Source: Mesorhizobium sp. B4-1-3 (GTDB lineage: Bacteria > Pseudomonadota > Alphaproteobacteria > Rhizobiales > Rhizobiaceae). From it: a stretch of DNA of 64,000 nucleotides. The translations under genes were made by a program, and so were the position numbers. The stretch spans positions 1 to 64,000 of the forward strand of contig NZ_VFTG01000002.1 of assembly GCF_006439355.1 (NCBI RefSeq), written 5' to 3'. A model generated the notes under the pieces. The model saw only the letters and a program-made list of their open reading frames with translations, made no database searches and had not been told where the DNA came from. Shown piece by piece: positions 1 to 9,300 of the stretch (the first letter of the stretch is position 1; each line of letters opens with the position of its first letter).

Positions 1-3000
1 ACCGACACCTTCACGGTGACGAGCCAGGACGGCACGGCGACCGGGACGGTGACGGTGACCATCACCGGGACCAACGACAATCCGGTCGCGGTTGCCGACG
101 CGACGGCGGTGAAGGAGGACACCAACACGCTTGCCGATCCCAATCCGGTGAGCGGCAACGTGCTTGGCAACGACACCGACGTCGACAGCACCGACACCCA
201 CACTGTCAGCGCCGTCAACGGCCTGGCCGGCAATGTCGGCACCGATGTCGCCGGCACCTACGGCACGCTGCATCTCAACAGCGACGGCAGCTACACCTAC
301 ACGCTCGACAACTCCAAGGCCTCGGTCCAGGCGCTGGCCGAAGGCGTCACCGTCACCGACGTCTTCAGCTACACCAATGCCGACAACCACGGCGGCTCGT
401 CGAGCTCCAGCCTGACGGTGACCATCACCGGGACCAACGATGCACCGGATATTCATCTTGTGGGAAGCGGAACCCCGGACACTGCGTCGGCTACTTTGAC
501 GGAGACGAACGCTGGTTTGACGGCCACCGGCACCTTGACGGTAACCGATGCCGACGTTGCCGACACGGTCAATTCCTCGATCACAACTGTCGCAGCATCG
601 GGAACGACGGCTGGCCTCGGCCTGACCAACGCCCAGCTTCTTGCAATGCTGACTGTCTCGCCAACATCGGGCTTGGCGGCGAATCCGACGGATACTCACA
701 ACCTCACCTGGAACTTCAACTCCGGTACACAGGCCTTCGACTACCTCGGTGCCGGCCAGGCGCTGACTCTGTCCTACACAGTCCAAAGTACCGACAACCA
801 TTCGACCTCGGATATTCAGACTGTCGCTGTCACGATCAACGGCGCCAACGACGCGCCGGTGATCGATCTAAATGGCGCATCGGTGGGAAACTCGACTAGC
901 CTGAGTTACACGGCCGGTTCGGCCGCGACGGTGATCGCGCCGGCGGCGGCAATAACGGACGTCGACTCGCCCGATTTCGGTGGCGGCTCGCTGACCGTTG
1001 CCTTCACGGCAAACGGCACATCGGCCGACCAACTGTCCATCCAGAACCAGGGTACAGGCACCGGCCAGATCGGCCTCAGCGGCAGCAACGTGACCTATGG
1101 CGGCGTTGTCATCGGAACATTCGCCGGCGGCACGAACGGGTCGAACCTCGTCATCACGTTCAACGCCAGCACCACGCAAGCGGCGGCGGCGGCCCTTGCC
1201 GACCATATCCTCTATTCCAACGCGACGAGCGCCAGCATTGCCAAGACGGTGACCTACACGTTGGTGGACGGGGACGGCACGGCCAACGGCGGCACAGACA
1301 CCAGCACCGCCTCCGCGACGATTAATGTAACGGGCAGCGACACAACACCGCCAAGTGTCTCGATAAGCCACCAGCTTTTACCGAGCCACCAGCAATCGAC
1401 ATTCACGGTGCACGCAACCGATCCCAGCGGAATTCAGAGCGTCCAGATCCTTGATAGTGTCAATGGTGGTCCACCAACGGTCATATACACGTTCACCGCC
1501 GCCGAACTGCAGGCAGCGGTGAACGGAAACTACATCCACACATTCACAGACGGCCAAACGCCGTTCACCTTGATTAACAACGACACGCACCAACTAAGTG
1601 CCAGAGTCGTGGATAATGCGACTAACGTCGGGACCGCATTGGACCCGGTTACCTTCAATACCAACGGCGGGAATCAGAGCAATACCAAGTTCTCTGCCCC
1701 CGCAGGCACGGCCGGCGAGCCGATCAATCTCGCGCTGACCGATCCTTCTGATGGCCAGACCGTCACCGTCACTGTCAAAGGCGTGCCATCCGGCTGGGCC
1801 CTCGACGGCGCCACGCAGAATGCCGACGGGTCATGGACGGTGCAGTCGAATGCCGTCCACGGGCTGACGGTCACAACGCCGGCAGATTTCGCGGGCGCGG
1901 TGGTGCTCGATGTCTCGATGACCTGGACCAATGCCGACGGTACCACGGGCAGCTTGTCGATCGCCGACAATGTCGAGGTTTACGCGCCGGGTTCGCCGAT
2001 CTTCGCCTGGTCGGGCGACGACGTGCTGACCGGCTCCAGCGGCCACGATCTCTTCGTCTTCTCGCAGCCGATCGGCAACGATACCGTGCACAGCTTCGAC
2101 GCGGCCGCGGACCAGGTCGATCTCGTCGGCTATTCCGGCGTCCAGAGCTTTGCCGACGTTCAGGCGCATATGGCCGACGATGCCAATGGCAATGCGGTGA
2201 TCACGTTCGGCGACGGACAGTCAATCACGCTGGAGGGCGTGCATTCCTCCGCGCTCGGCGCCGGCAATTTCGCCTTCGACCAGACGCCGGTGGTGAACAA
2301 CGCCGGCACCATGATAATTGGCGACGGCGCCCTGCTGCCGCTGAGTGGCACGGTCAACAACAGCGGGCTCATCTCGCTGAACTCGACCGGCAGCGAAACA
2401 CTGTTGCAGGGCATCCAGCATGGCGTGACGCTGCAGGGCGGCGGGCAGGTCGTCCTCTCCGACAGTGCCCTCAATATAGTCTCCGGCACTGGTCCCGACG
2501 TCACGCTGACCAATGTCGACAACACCATCTCGGGCGCCGGTCAGTTGGGCGATGGCATGCTCGGTCTCGACAACAGGGGGATCATCATCGCCTCCGGCTC
2601 GAATGCCTTGGTTATAGACACGGGCGGCAGCGTCGTCGCCAATTCCGGGACGCTGGAGGCAACCGGTTCGGGGGGCCTGATCGTCGCCGGCGGGGTCGCG
2701 AATTCCGGCATGCTGTGGGCCAATGGCGGCAACATCGCCATCCATGGCGCGGTCACCGGCGAGGGCGATGCCACGATAGGCAATCTTTCGAAGCTGGAAT
2801 TCGGCGCAGCCTCCTCGACGGATGTGACCTTCGCGCAAAATGCGGCCGGCACGCTGGAACTAGACGATTCCTTCGACTTCAGCGGGCGGATCGGCGGCAT
2901 CACCAACGACGACAAGCTGGACCTTAACGATATCCTGTTCGGCTCGGCAACTAAGGCCCTCTACCAGGCGAATGCTGACGGCAGCGGCGGCACGCTGACC

Positions 3001-3165
3001 GTGACCGACGGCACGCATGGCGCGACGCTGCACCTGCTCGGCTCTTACGACGCGAACGGCTTCAATGTCGCAGATGACGGCCAGGGGCATACCGTTGTGA
3101 CCTACAATCCGGCAGAGTTCACGCTGACCGGTGTCGGCAACGCAACGAGCGAGTTCGCCGTGTGA
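1..3165 (+). CDS. VCBS-repeat giant secreted/adhesin-like protein, C-terminal part (5' end outside window)
   Basis: The reading frame is open from base 1, so the N-terminus lies outside the window; about 1054 residues are visible. They begin in VCBS/cadherin-like repeats with the recurring TITGTNDAP linker (ends near residues 27, 146 and 285 of the visible part), typical of bacterial surface adhesins. Near residue 670 there is an RTX-like block (GDDVLTGSSGHDLFVF) of the kind that precedes type I secretion signals. The last about 300 residues are Gly/Asn/Ser-rich short repeats resembling autotransporter beta-helix strands. No cysteine is seen. The type I exporter genes follow directly, so this is very probably their substrate. 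Role in surface attachment or biofilm is inferred from the family. Confidence 0.85.
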   Translation, partial: TDTFTVTSQDGTATGTVTVTITGTNDNPVAVADATAVKEDTNTLADPNPVSGNVLGNDTDVDSTDTHTVSAVNGLAGNVGTDVAGTYGTLHLNSDGSYTYTLDNSKASVQALAEGVTVTDVFSYTNADNHGGSSSSSLTVTITGTNDAPDIHLVGSGTPDTASATLTETNAGLTATGTLTVTDADVADTVNSSITTVAASGTTAGLGLTNAQLLAMLTVSPTSGLAANPTDTHNLTWNFNSGTQAFDYLGAGQALTLSYTVQSTDNHSTSDIQTVAVTINGANDAPVIDLNGASVGNSTSLSYTAGSAATVIAPAAAITDVDSPDFGGGSLTVAFTANGTSADQLSIQNQGTGTGQIGLSGSNVTYGGVVIGTFAGGTNGSNLVITFNASTTQAAAAALADHILYSNATSASIAKTVTYTLVDGDGTANGGTDTSTASATINVTGSDTTPPSVSISHQLLPSHQQSTFTVHATDPSGIQSVQILDSVNGGPPTVIYTFTAAELQAAVNGNYIHTFTDGQTPFTLINNDTHQLSARVVDNATNVGTALDPVTFNTNGGNQSNTKFSAPAGTAGEPINLALTDPSDGQTVTVTVKGVPSGWALDGATQNADGSWTVQSNAVHGLTVTTPADFAGAVVLDVSMTWTNADGTTGSLSIADNVEVYAPGSPIFAWSGDDVLTGSSGHDLFVFSQPIGNDTVHSFDAAADQVDLVGYSGVQSFADVQAHMADDANGNAVITFGDGQSITLEGVHSSALGAGNFAFDQTPVVNNAGTMIIGDGALLPLSGTVNNSGLISLNSTGSETLLQGIQHGVTLQGGGQVVLSDSALNIVSGTGPDVTLTNVDNTISGAGQLGDGMLGLDNRGIIIASGSNALVIDTGGSVVANSGTLEATGSGGLIVAGGVANSGMLWANGGNIAIHGAVTGEGDATIGNLSKLEFGAASSTDVTFAQNAAGTLELDDSFDFSGRIGGITNDDKLDLNDILFGSATKALYQANADGSGGTLTVTDGTHGATLHLLGSYDANGFNVADDGQGHTVVTYNPAEFTLTGVGNATSEFAV

Positions 3166-3241
3166 CGGAAAGAGGGGGAGCCCGTGACCACCACGCGGCC
3201 CACCTCGCTTCCCGCCGGCCGAGGATACAAGCTTACGAATT

Positions 3242-3262
3242 AAGGTTTACACAAGGTTTACA
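3242..3262 (+). repeat. Short tandem direct repeat upstream of the exporter genes
   Basis: AAGGTTTACA occurs twice, 11 bases apart (one helical turn), in the 136-base gap between the VCBS gene and the ABC exporter gene. It could be a tandem activator site, but the function is not known and chance is possible. Confidence 0.35.
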
Positions 3263-3301
3263 AGCGGATCGCGTGTCCCGGGAGTAGGATCGGTCCCGGG
3301 C

Positions 3302-5041
3302 ATGCAGTTTTGGACAAGGGGGCGGTTCTCCGCTGGGCATGTGAGCTTCAACAACAAGTCTGGAATTGTGTGGGAAGCGCTTCTGGCCTGTCGCCGCTAT
3401 TTCCTATTCGCGGCGCTGTTCAGCCTGGCGATAAATCTGCTTTACCTCGCATCGCCGCTCTACATGCTGCAGATCTACGACCGCGTCGTCACCAGCGGCA
3501 GCGAGACGACGCTGGTGATGCTCACGTTGGTACTGCTTGCTGCTTTCCTGGCGCTTGCCGGCCTCGACCTAGTGCGCGCCGCGATCCTGACGCGCGCCAG
3601 CGCGCGACTCGATCGACTGCTTTCGGCCAATATCCTGGCGGCCTCGGTCGAAACGCCGTCCCTTGGCGCTGCGCAAAGCCAGCCGATCCGCGATTTCGAC
3701 ACGTTCCGCCAGGTGATCACGGGCAGCGGCATCCATGCCCTGTTCGACCTGCCGTGGTCGCCCATCTATATCGGGGTCATCTTCCTTTTGCACCCCTGGC
3801 TGGGTTTCTTCGCGCTTGGCTCGTCGCTGATCCTTATCGCCATGGCGGCGCTCAACGAATACATGGTCAGGGCGCCACTAAAGCAGGCCAACGACCTGGC
3901 CACCGCGAACTACAATTTCACTGAAATGAGCTTGAGGAACGCGGAAGTCATCCGCGCCATGGGCATGATCGACGGCCTGGTCCGCCGCTGGGGGGGCGAC
4001 CGCGGCATGGCGCTCCGCCGGCAGGGACAGGCCAGCGACCGGGCGGCGCTAATGTCCGGGATAATCCGCTTCCTGCGCCTCACCATGCAGTCGCTGATCC
4101 TCGGCCTTGGCGCCTATCTGGTCATCGAGCGGCAGATCACCGGCGGCTCAATGTTCGCGGCAAGCCTGCTTCTGGGCAGAGGGCTACAGCCGGTTGAGCA
4201 GATCGTCGGATTGTGGCGCAGCCTTATCTTGGCGCGTGCCGCGCTCCGAAGAGTCGAGAAGCTGCTTGACGGCGGGGCGCAAGGGGAACGTTCGTTCAAC
4301 CTTCCCAAGCCCACAGGCAAGATCGCCGTCGAACAGCTTACCTTCGCCATTCCGAACCTTCAGAAGGTGCTGTTGCGCGATGTCTCGTTCAAGCTTGAGG
4401 CAGGCGAGGCGCTCGGCATCGTCGGTCCCTCCGGTGCGGGCAAGTCCACGCTTGCCCGTCACCTCGCTGGCATCATGCAGCCGAGCCGCGGCACGGTCAG
4501 GCTGGACGGCGCCGACATGACGCAATGGAGCAGGGAGGCACTCGGCGACCATATCGGCTATCTGCCGCAGGACATTGAGCTGTTTTCCGACACCGTGGCC
4601 GCCAATATCGGCCGCTTCAAGACCGACGTCGACCGCGAGGTGATCGAGGCCGCCCGACTCGCCGGCGTGCATGAGATGATCATCCGGCTGCCGCAGGGCT
4701 ATGAGACGCAGATCGGCGAGGGCGGGGCGGTGCTGTCGGGCGGTTACCGGCAGCGCATCGCGCTCGCGCGCGCCGTCTTCGGCACGCCGAACCTCATCGT
4801 GCTCGATGAGCCGAGCTCAAACCTCGACGCCGATGGCGACCGCGCGCTGGCTGAATGCGCGCTGGAACTCAAGCGTCGCGGCAGCACAATTATCATCGTC
4901 TCGCACAGGCCTTCGACCTTGGCCAATGTCGACAAGATCCTGCTGCTCAGGGACGGAGGTGTCGAGGCCTTCGGCATGAGGAACGAGATCGTGGCGCTGC
5001 TCAACCAGCGCGCGGCGCCGATTGCGGTGGCCACCCAATGA
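3302..5041 (+). CDS. Type I secretion system permease/ATPase (PrtD/HlyB-like)
   Basis: A 579-residue half-size ABC exporter with an N-terminal transmembrane domain (residues about 25-320) and a C-terminal nucleotide-binding domain. Walker A GPSGAGKST lies near residue 375, the signature reads LSGGYRQR (Tyr where Gln is usual) near 478, Walker B LIVLDEP near 498, and the H-loop His is in IIIVSHRP. There is no N-terminal C39 peptidase-like domain, which fits the PrtD class. It would energise one-step export of the upstream VCBS protein across both membranes. It overlaps the next gene by ATGA. The ATG start at 3302 has only a weak ribosome site; no better upstream start was seen. Confidence 0.92.
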   Translation: MQFWTRGRFSAGHVSFNNKSGIVWEALLACRRYFLFAALFSLAINLLYLASPLYMLQIYDRVVTSGSETTLVMLTLVLLAAFLALAGLDLVRAAILTRASARLDRLLSANILAASVETPSLGAAQSQPIRDFDTFRQVITGSGIHALFDLPWSPIYIGVIFLLHPWLGFFALGSSLILIAMAALNEYMVRAPLKQANDLATANYNFTEMSLRNAEVIRAMGMIDGLVRRWGGDRGMALRRQGQASDRAALMSGIIRFLRLTMQSLILGLGAYLVIERQITGGSMFAASLLLGRGLQPVEQIVGLWRSLILARAALRRVEKLLDGGAQGERSFNLPKPTGKIAVEQLTFAIPNLQKVLLRDVSFKLEAGEALGIVGPSGAGKSTLARHLAGIMQPSRGTVRLDGADMTQWSREALGDHIGYLPQDIELFSDTVAANIGRFKTDVDREVIEAARLAGVHEMIIRLPQGYETQIGEGGAVLSGGYRQRIALARAVFGTPNLIVLDEPSSNLDADGDRALAECALELKRRGSTIIIVSHRPSTLANVDKILLLRDGGVEAFGMRNEIVALLNQRAAPIAVATQ

Positions 5042-6378
5042 CCGATATCGCCTCCACCTATCGCAGGCTGTCAGACACCGCGGAGGCTGGCACCGACGCG
5101 GATTCGATCCGGGGCCCGGTCTGGGTCGGTTTGCTCATCGTCGTTGCGTTCTTCGGCGTGTTCGGCGGCTGGGCGGCGATCGCGCCGCTCAACGGCGCCG
5201 TGCTTGCCGACGCTATGGTAAAGGTCGAAGGCAACCGCAAGAGCGTTCAGCACTTCGACGGCGGCACGGTGAAGGAAATCCGCGTGAAGGAGGGCGACAT
5301 CGTCAAGGCGGGCGATGTGCTTGTCGTACTTGACGACACGCGTGCCCGTTCGGAGTTCAACCTCTACTCCCAGCAATATGCATTGTTGCGCGCAACGGAT
5401 GCCCGTATTCGCGCCGAACTTGACGGCCGGGAGGCGGTCGTCTTCCCGAAGGATATTTCCGCCGAGCACCAGGGTTATCTGCAGGACGCGATGGCCAACC
5501 AGATCACCGACCTCGAGAGCCAGCGCGCCTCGATGGCCGGCGCCACGAAGATACTGCAGAAGCGGATCGCCGAGCTCGAGGAGCAGATCGAGGGCAAGGA
5601 GGCGCGCGTGGAATCCTACCGCGCGCAGCTCAAGTCGACCGTTGACGAGAAGGCAGGTTTGAACAAGCTGCTGAAGGCCGGTTTGACGACGCGCACGCGC
5701 ATCCTGGAACTCGACCGCTCCGCCTCCGACCTGCAAGGACTGATCGACCAGGCGCTCGGCGAGATTGCCGGGAATCGCCAAAACAAGGCGGAATTCGAAA
5801 GTCAGATCGCGCAGCTGACTAACGAGCGTCGCGCGAAACTATCGGCGATGCTCATCGACACGCAGTCGAACCTTGCCGACCTTGTGCCGAAGATGTTTGC
5901 CGCGCAGGCCACCGTGGACCGCGCCGAAGTGCGCGCGCCCTATGACGGACAGGTGATGGACTTGACGGTCTTCTCGACCGGGGCGGTCGTCACCCCCGGT
6001 CAGACCATTCTCGACATCGTGCCGACAAGAAATTCGCTGATTGTCCAGGCGCAGATCCGCGTAGAGGATATATCCAGTCTGCGAGCCGACATGACCGCCG
6101 AAGTCCGCTTCACCTCCTACAAGCAGCGCACGACTCCGGTCATCCACGGCCGCGTTACCCGCATCTCGGCGGACCGTGTCACCGATGCCAAGACCGGCTT
6201 TCCCTACTATGTCGCCGACATAGCGGTGGATCAGCAGGAACTCGCCGCTGCGCCGCAGATCCAGCTCTATCCCGGGATGCCCGCCTCGGTAATGATAGTG
6301 ACCGAAGAACGCACCGCTTTGGATTATATGCTGGGACCACTGACGGCGTCCTTGCACACCGCGTTCCGGCAGAAGTAG
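5038..6378 (+). CDS. Type I secretion membrane fusion protein (HlyD/PrtE-like)
   Basis: 446 residues from the ATG that overlaps the stop of the ABC gene, so the two are translationally coupled. A single N-terminal transmembrane helix (about residues 28-46) is followed by a lipoyl/barrel-sandwich half (GGTVKEIRVKEGD), a long alpha-helical coiled-coil hairpin (about 135-285) and the second half motif VRAPYDGQVMDL, ending in the HlyD C-terminal beta-barrel. It bridges the inner-membrane ATPase to a TolC-type outer-membrane channel, which is not encoded in this window. The VCBS substrate and both exporter parts form one locus. Confidence 0.93.
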   Translation: MTDIASTYRRLSDTAEAGTDADSIRGPVWVGLLIVVAFFGVFGGWAAIAPLNGAVLADAMVKVEGNRKSVQHFDGGTVKEIRVKEGDIVKAGDVLVVLDDTRARSEFNLYSQQYALLRATDARIRAELDGREAVVFPKDISAEHQGYLQDAMANQITDLESQRASMAGATKILQKRIAELEEQIEGKEARVESYRAQLKSTVDEKAGLNKLLKAGLTTRTRILELDRSASDLQGLIDQALGEIAGNRQNKAEFESQIAQLTNERRAKLSAMLIDTQSNLADLVPKMFAAQATVDRAEVRAPYDGQVMDLTVFSTGAVVTPGQTILDIVPTRNSLIVQAQIRVEDISSLRADMTAEVRFTSYKQRTTPVIHGRVTRISADRVTDAKTGFPYYVADIAVDQQELAAAPQIQLYPGMPASVMIVTEERTALDYMLGPLTASLHTAFRQK

Positions 6379-6379
6379 G

Positions 6380-7001
6380 CTAGGCTCCTTCGACGGGATA
6401 CGGCGTGGCGCCTGCCGAAGATCCGCTTTTGTCAGGAGTATACACGACGCCTTCCGCGGCGAGCGCCGACTGTTCTTTCGCGAACAACGCTGCGGCTTGG
6501 GCATACTCGTCAGGCATGGCGATCATTGGGAACATCACCTTCAGATTGCCGTGGATGGCGGCGCGCAGCAATGCCCGGATCTGCACGCGGAAGATATCGA
6601 GGCGTGCCAGCGACAACCTGATGCCACGCAGGCCGAGAAAACGGGTTGGTCTCCTCGACGGTGAAACCCGGCACCGGCTTGTCGCCGCCGGCATCGACCG
6701 TACGGATGGTCACCGGCTTGTCGCCTGCCCATTCCAGCACCTTGCGATAGGCGCGGTATTGCGTCTCCTCGTCCGGCAGTGTCTTGCCGAACAGGAATTC
6801 CGTGCGCATCAGGCCGACGCCGTCGCAGCTTCCGATATCGATGCCGTCGATATCGGAAGGATAGGCGATGTTGACCTGGACGCGCACCGCGGTGCCGGCC
6901 CTGATCACGGACGGCTCCGTCAGGAAAGTTTGTGCCTCGTCCTGGCGTGCGGCGAGGGATGACGCCGCCTGCCGAAAGGCTTCGACCTCCGCTTGCAACA
7001 A
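6380..7001 (-). pseudogene. ptsI: Truncated, frameshifted PTS enzyme I (phosphoenolpyruvate-protein phosphotransferase) remnant
   Basis: Two minus-strand frames together give a continuous enzyme I central segment: [42 protein letters not shown], then after a frame change GLRGIRLSL and [14 protein letters not shown]. The frame is lost at an A4 run on the plus strand (6638-6641; T4 in the coding sense), where one extra base separates ETNPF from LGLRG. The phospho-His domain, the catalytic Cys region and the rest of the barrel are missing; only about 200 residues of a protein normally above 540 remain. It is a decayed fragment at the left edge of the glycan/cyclitol region. A sequencing error could explain the frameshift but not the two truncations. 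Confidence 0.85.
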
Positions 7002-7243
7002 AATGCGGTGTCTCTAGTAGCAAAATGCTGACTCCCGCTCTGCTTGGCGGCAGGCATCATTTTGACCGTTGAAGCTAAAGTCCCCTTGCTCTTAGTCGTT
7101 GCCACGACGTCCAATCCAAATCCGCATCAGGCTCATCTCATCCACTCTAAAAGAGACTTCTCACATGAGGCGACATCATCCAGATGGATGTCGAACAACC
7201 ATGCCGTTGCGCGTACGCTGAGGACCGATAGGAGGGCGATAGC

Positions 7244-8107
7244 GTGCTGCGAACGGGTGCCTGTCCAATCTGCCGCACCAGTTCCGGTCCGGTGGTGATG
7301 CGTGAACGGGAATACAGCGGACGACAGTGCACATGCGGTGTCATTTATATCGATCCGCTGCCAGCCTGCTTCGTGGACGCAACAATCGATCATCACCACC
7401 GCGTCTATTACTCGGCCCCTGCACGTGCGCGCGTCGGCTGGGTGAAGAGATTTACCAAACGCGGCCGGCTTCTTGAGATCGGTTGCGGTGATGGCGAGTT
7501 CACGGCGGCGGCAATGCGAGCTGGATTTACGGTCGAGGCGGTAGAGCCGTCGGACGAACGCGCCGCGCGCGTCGAACGCACCCTTGGCATCACGGTCGAG
7601 CGCGCTCTGATAGAAGACAGCCGTTTGCCCGAAGGCCGCTATGATACCACCTTCCATGTCGATTTGCTTAGCCACTTCCCCGATCCGGTCACTGCACTAA
7701 GGGCGATAGCCGCGAAGGTTGCACCTGAAGGCACGGTCTGCTTCGAGGTCGGGTTGTTTTCAAATCTGTCGCCCTTTTGGCAGCGGCTGGTCGGGCGGCC
7801 AAACATGCCGACGCATATGTGGTTCTTCGATGCGCCTGCAATCGAGCGCTTGCTCGACGAAGCCGGGCTAAAGCTCATAGCGATGCGACGCTATCCGGTC
7901 GGGCTTTCGACTGCACTTAGTACGGTCCTAGGCAGCCGGCGCGTCGCTGTGGATTCGGATAGCCACGCCCCTCTTGCGCGCGGCTGGTCGGCTGCACCCT
8001 ACTATCGGCTACACATGTTTCTACGCTATGGGATAGGCCGCTGGCTCCCGATGGGTGGCCCACAAACGGCGTTTGTCGCCGCACGGCACAAGACCGTCAG
8101 TGCGTGA
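7244..8107 (+). CDS. SAM-dependent methyltransferase with N-terminal zinc-ribbon-like motif
   Basis: 287 residues. The GTG start at 7244 is preceded by a strong ribosome site (AGGAGGG at 7229-7236). The N-terminus carries CPIC and later CTC (residues about 7-28), a Cys arrangement seen in glycan-modifying methyltransferases. The class I SAM-binding motif LLEIGCGDGEF is near residue 75, with the acidic motif II VEAVEPSDER after it. Its place as first gene of a five-gene operon with a glycosyltransferase and sugar-nucleotide enzymes suggests it methylates a sugar or cyclitol intermediate, or the finished glycan. The substrate cannot be told from sequence. Confidence 0.85.
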   Translation: MLRTGACPICRTSSGPVVMREREYSGRQCTCGVIYIDPLPACFVDATIDHHHRVYYSAPARARVGWVKRFTKRGRLLEIGCGDGEFTAAAMRAGFTVEAVEPSDERAARVERTLGITVERALIEDSRLPEGRYDTTFHVDLLSHFPDPVTALRAIAAKVAPEGTVCFEVGLFSNLSPFWQRLVGRPNMPTHMWFFDAPAIERLLDEAGLKLIAMRRYPVGLSTALSTVLGSRRVAVDSDSHAPLARGWSAAPYYRLHMFLRYGIGRWLPMGGPQTAFVAARHKTVSA

Positions 8108-9300
8108 TGCGCAAGGGACGACGCATCATCATCGTCGTCACGGCTCTGCCGCGCTGGATTTCCGATTTCAACCATGTCAGCACCGCGTTGGCCGAGGCCG
8201 GCCATGCCGTGGAAGTGTGGTCTCCGGACGACAACGGGCTTGCCACTGCCGGCTGGGATTCTAGGGCGACGATTGATGCAGCACGGAATGCCCTGGCGCC
8301 GGGCATCGTGACGCGGACCATGCCGTTCTCACGCAATCGCGGGCGGCCAAGTCTCCTGCGGCTGGCGCGCGCGAGCTTGATGGCGGCGCGCGCGGCGCTG
8401 TTCAGCTCGGGCGGTCTTTTCATCCTTTGGTCGGCGCTGTCGATCATGCTGGCCGGGCCATGGGTCCGGCTCAGCAATCGGCACGCGATTTACCTGGTGA
8501 CCGGATTGGGCGCGTGCTTTTCGGTGTCGCAGCGCGATAGCCTGACTACGCGGTTGATCTGTATTGTCTACCGTTTCGTCTTCGCCAACCGGCGGGCGAT
8601 CGTCATCGTCCACAATCACGAGGACAAAACAGAGCTGATCAGGCGCACCGGCGTCGAACCGGATCGCGTGATCGTTACCGGCGGCTGCGGCGTCATGCCC
8701 GACGACTTCCCTTACAAGCAAGTGCGCGAGGTCGGCGCGCGGCCGACGATACTCGTTCCCGGGCGACTCTTGCGTGACAAGGGCGTGCTGGACGCCGCCG
8801 CCGCGTCGGGCATCCTGTCCGAACGAGGCGTGGCGCACCGCATGGTCTTTACCTCGAACCCGATGAGCGGGCGCGCAGACGCGCTGACCGAAGCGGAACT
8901 GGCGCAGGCGCGATCCTATCCCGACGTGGCGTTCATCGGGTTCCAGCCGAGCATCACCGCGCTCTATGCGGGGGCCGACATCGCCTGCATCCCATCTTGG
9001 TATCGCGAGGGGTTGCAGACCGCCTTGCTTGAGTCGGCGTCCTCGGGATGCCCGATCGTCGCGTGCGACAACGTCGGTGTACAAGATTTCCTACGACCCG
9101 AAATTGAAGGCCTGGTGGTGCCGCCGCGCGCGCCAGTACCGCTGGCCGATGCGCTGGAGCGCATGATCCGCGAACCCGGCCTAGCCGAGCGGCTGCGGAC
9201 CGCCGCCTACACCCGGTTCCTATCCGGCTTCACCCGACGGCACATGGTGGAGACGACGCTGGCAGCGATACGCCGTACCGGCATCGAGACGCAGTCATGA
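8107..9300 (+). CDS. Glycosyltransferase family 4-like (GT-B fold)
   Basis: About 397 residues from the ATG at 8107, which overlaps the preceding stop (a GTG at 8104 is the alternative). The C-terminal half is a clear GT4/GT1 domain: the donor-site strand TILVPGRLLRDKGV near residue 218 and the E-x7-E signature in EGLQTALLESASSGCPIV near 301. The N-terminal half has the HNHEDKTELIRR acceptor-domain segment. It would transfer an activated sugar or pseudo-sugar to an acceptor at the cytoplasmic face of the membrane. It lies between the methyltransferase and the nucleotidyltransferase genes with 4-base overlaps on both sides. Confidence 0.88.
   Translation: MRKGRRIIIVVTALPRWISDFNHVSTALAEAGHAVEVWSPDDNGLATAGWDSRATIDAARNALAPGIVTRTMPFSRNRGRPSLLRLARASLMAARAALFSSGGLFILWSALSIMLAGPWVRLSNRHAIYLVTGLGACFSVSQRDSLTTRLICIVYRFVFANRRAIVIVHNHEDKTELIRRTGVEPDRVIVTGGCGVMPDDFPYKQVREVGARPTILVPGRLLRDKGVLDAAAASGILSERGVAHRMVFTSNPMSGRADALTEAELAQARSYPDVAFIGFQPSITALYAGADIACIPSWYREGLQTALLESASSGCPIVACDNVGVQDFLRPEIEGLVVPPRAPVPLADALERMIREPGLAERLRTAAYTRFLSGFTRRHMVETTLAAIRRTGIETQS

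Noticed and set aside
1833..2927. Long plus-strand frame inside the VCBS gene
   Set aside because: Arg-rich composition of a shifted reading of GC-rich coding DNA; the VCBS frame is the real one.
1..3165. Internal repeats in the VCBS gene as a CRISPR-like array
   Set aside because: Repeats are protein-coding and diverged, with no constant short repeat/spacer pattern; no cas genes.
4855..6378. HlyD-like gene starting at 4855
   Set aside because: The first 61 codons overlap the ABC ATPase in another frame and look like shadow; the ATG at 5038 gives the standard protein.
6920..7114. 64-codon minus-strand frame next to the enzyme I remnant
   Set aside because: No similarity to any family I know, and overlaps the pseudogene; probably chance.
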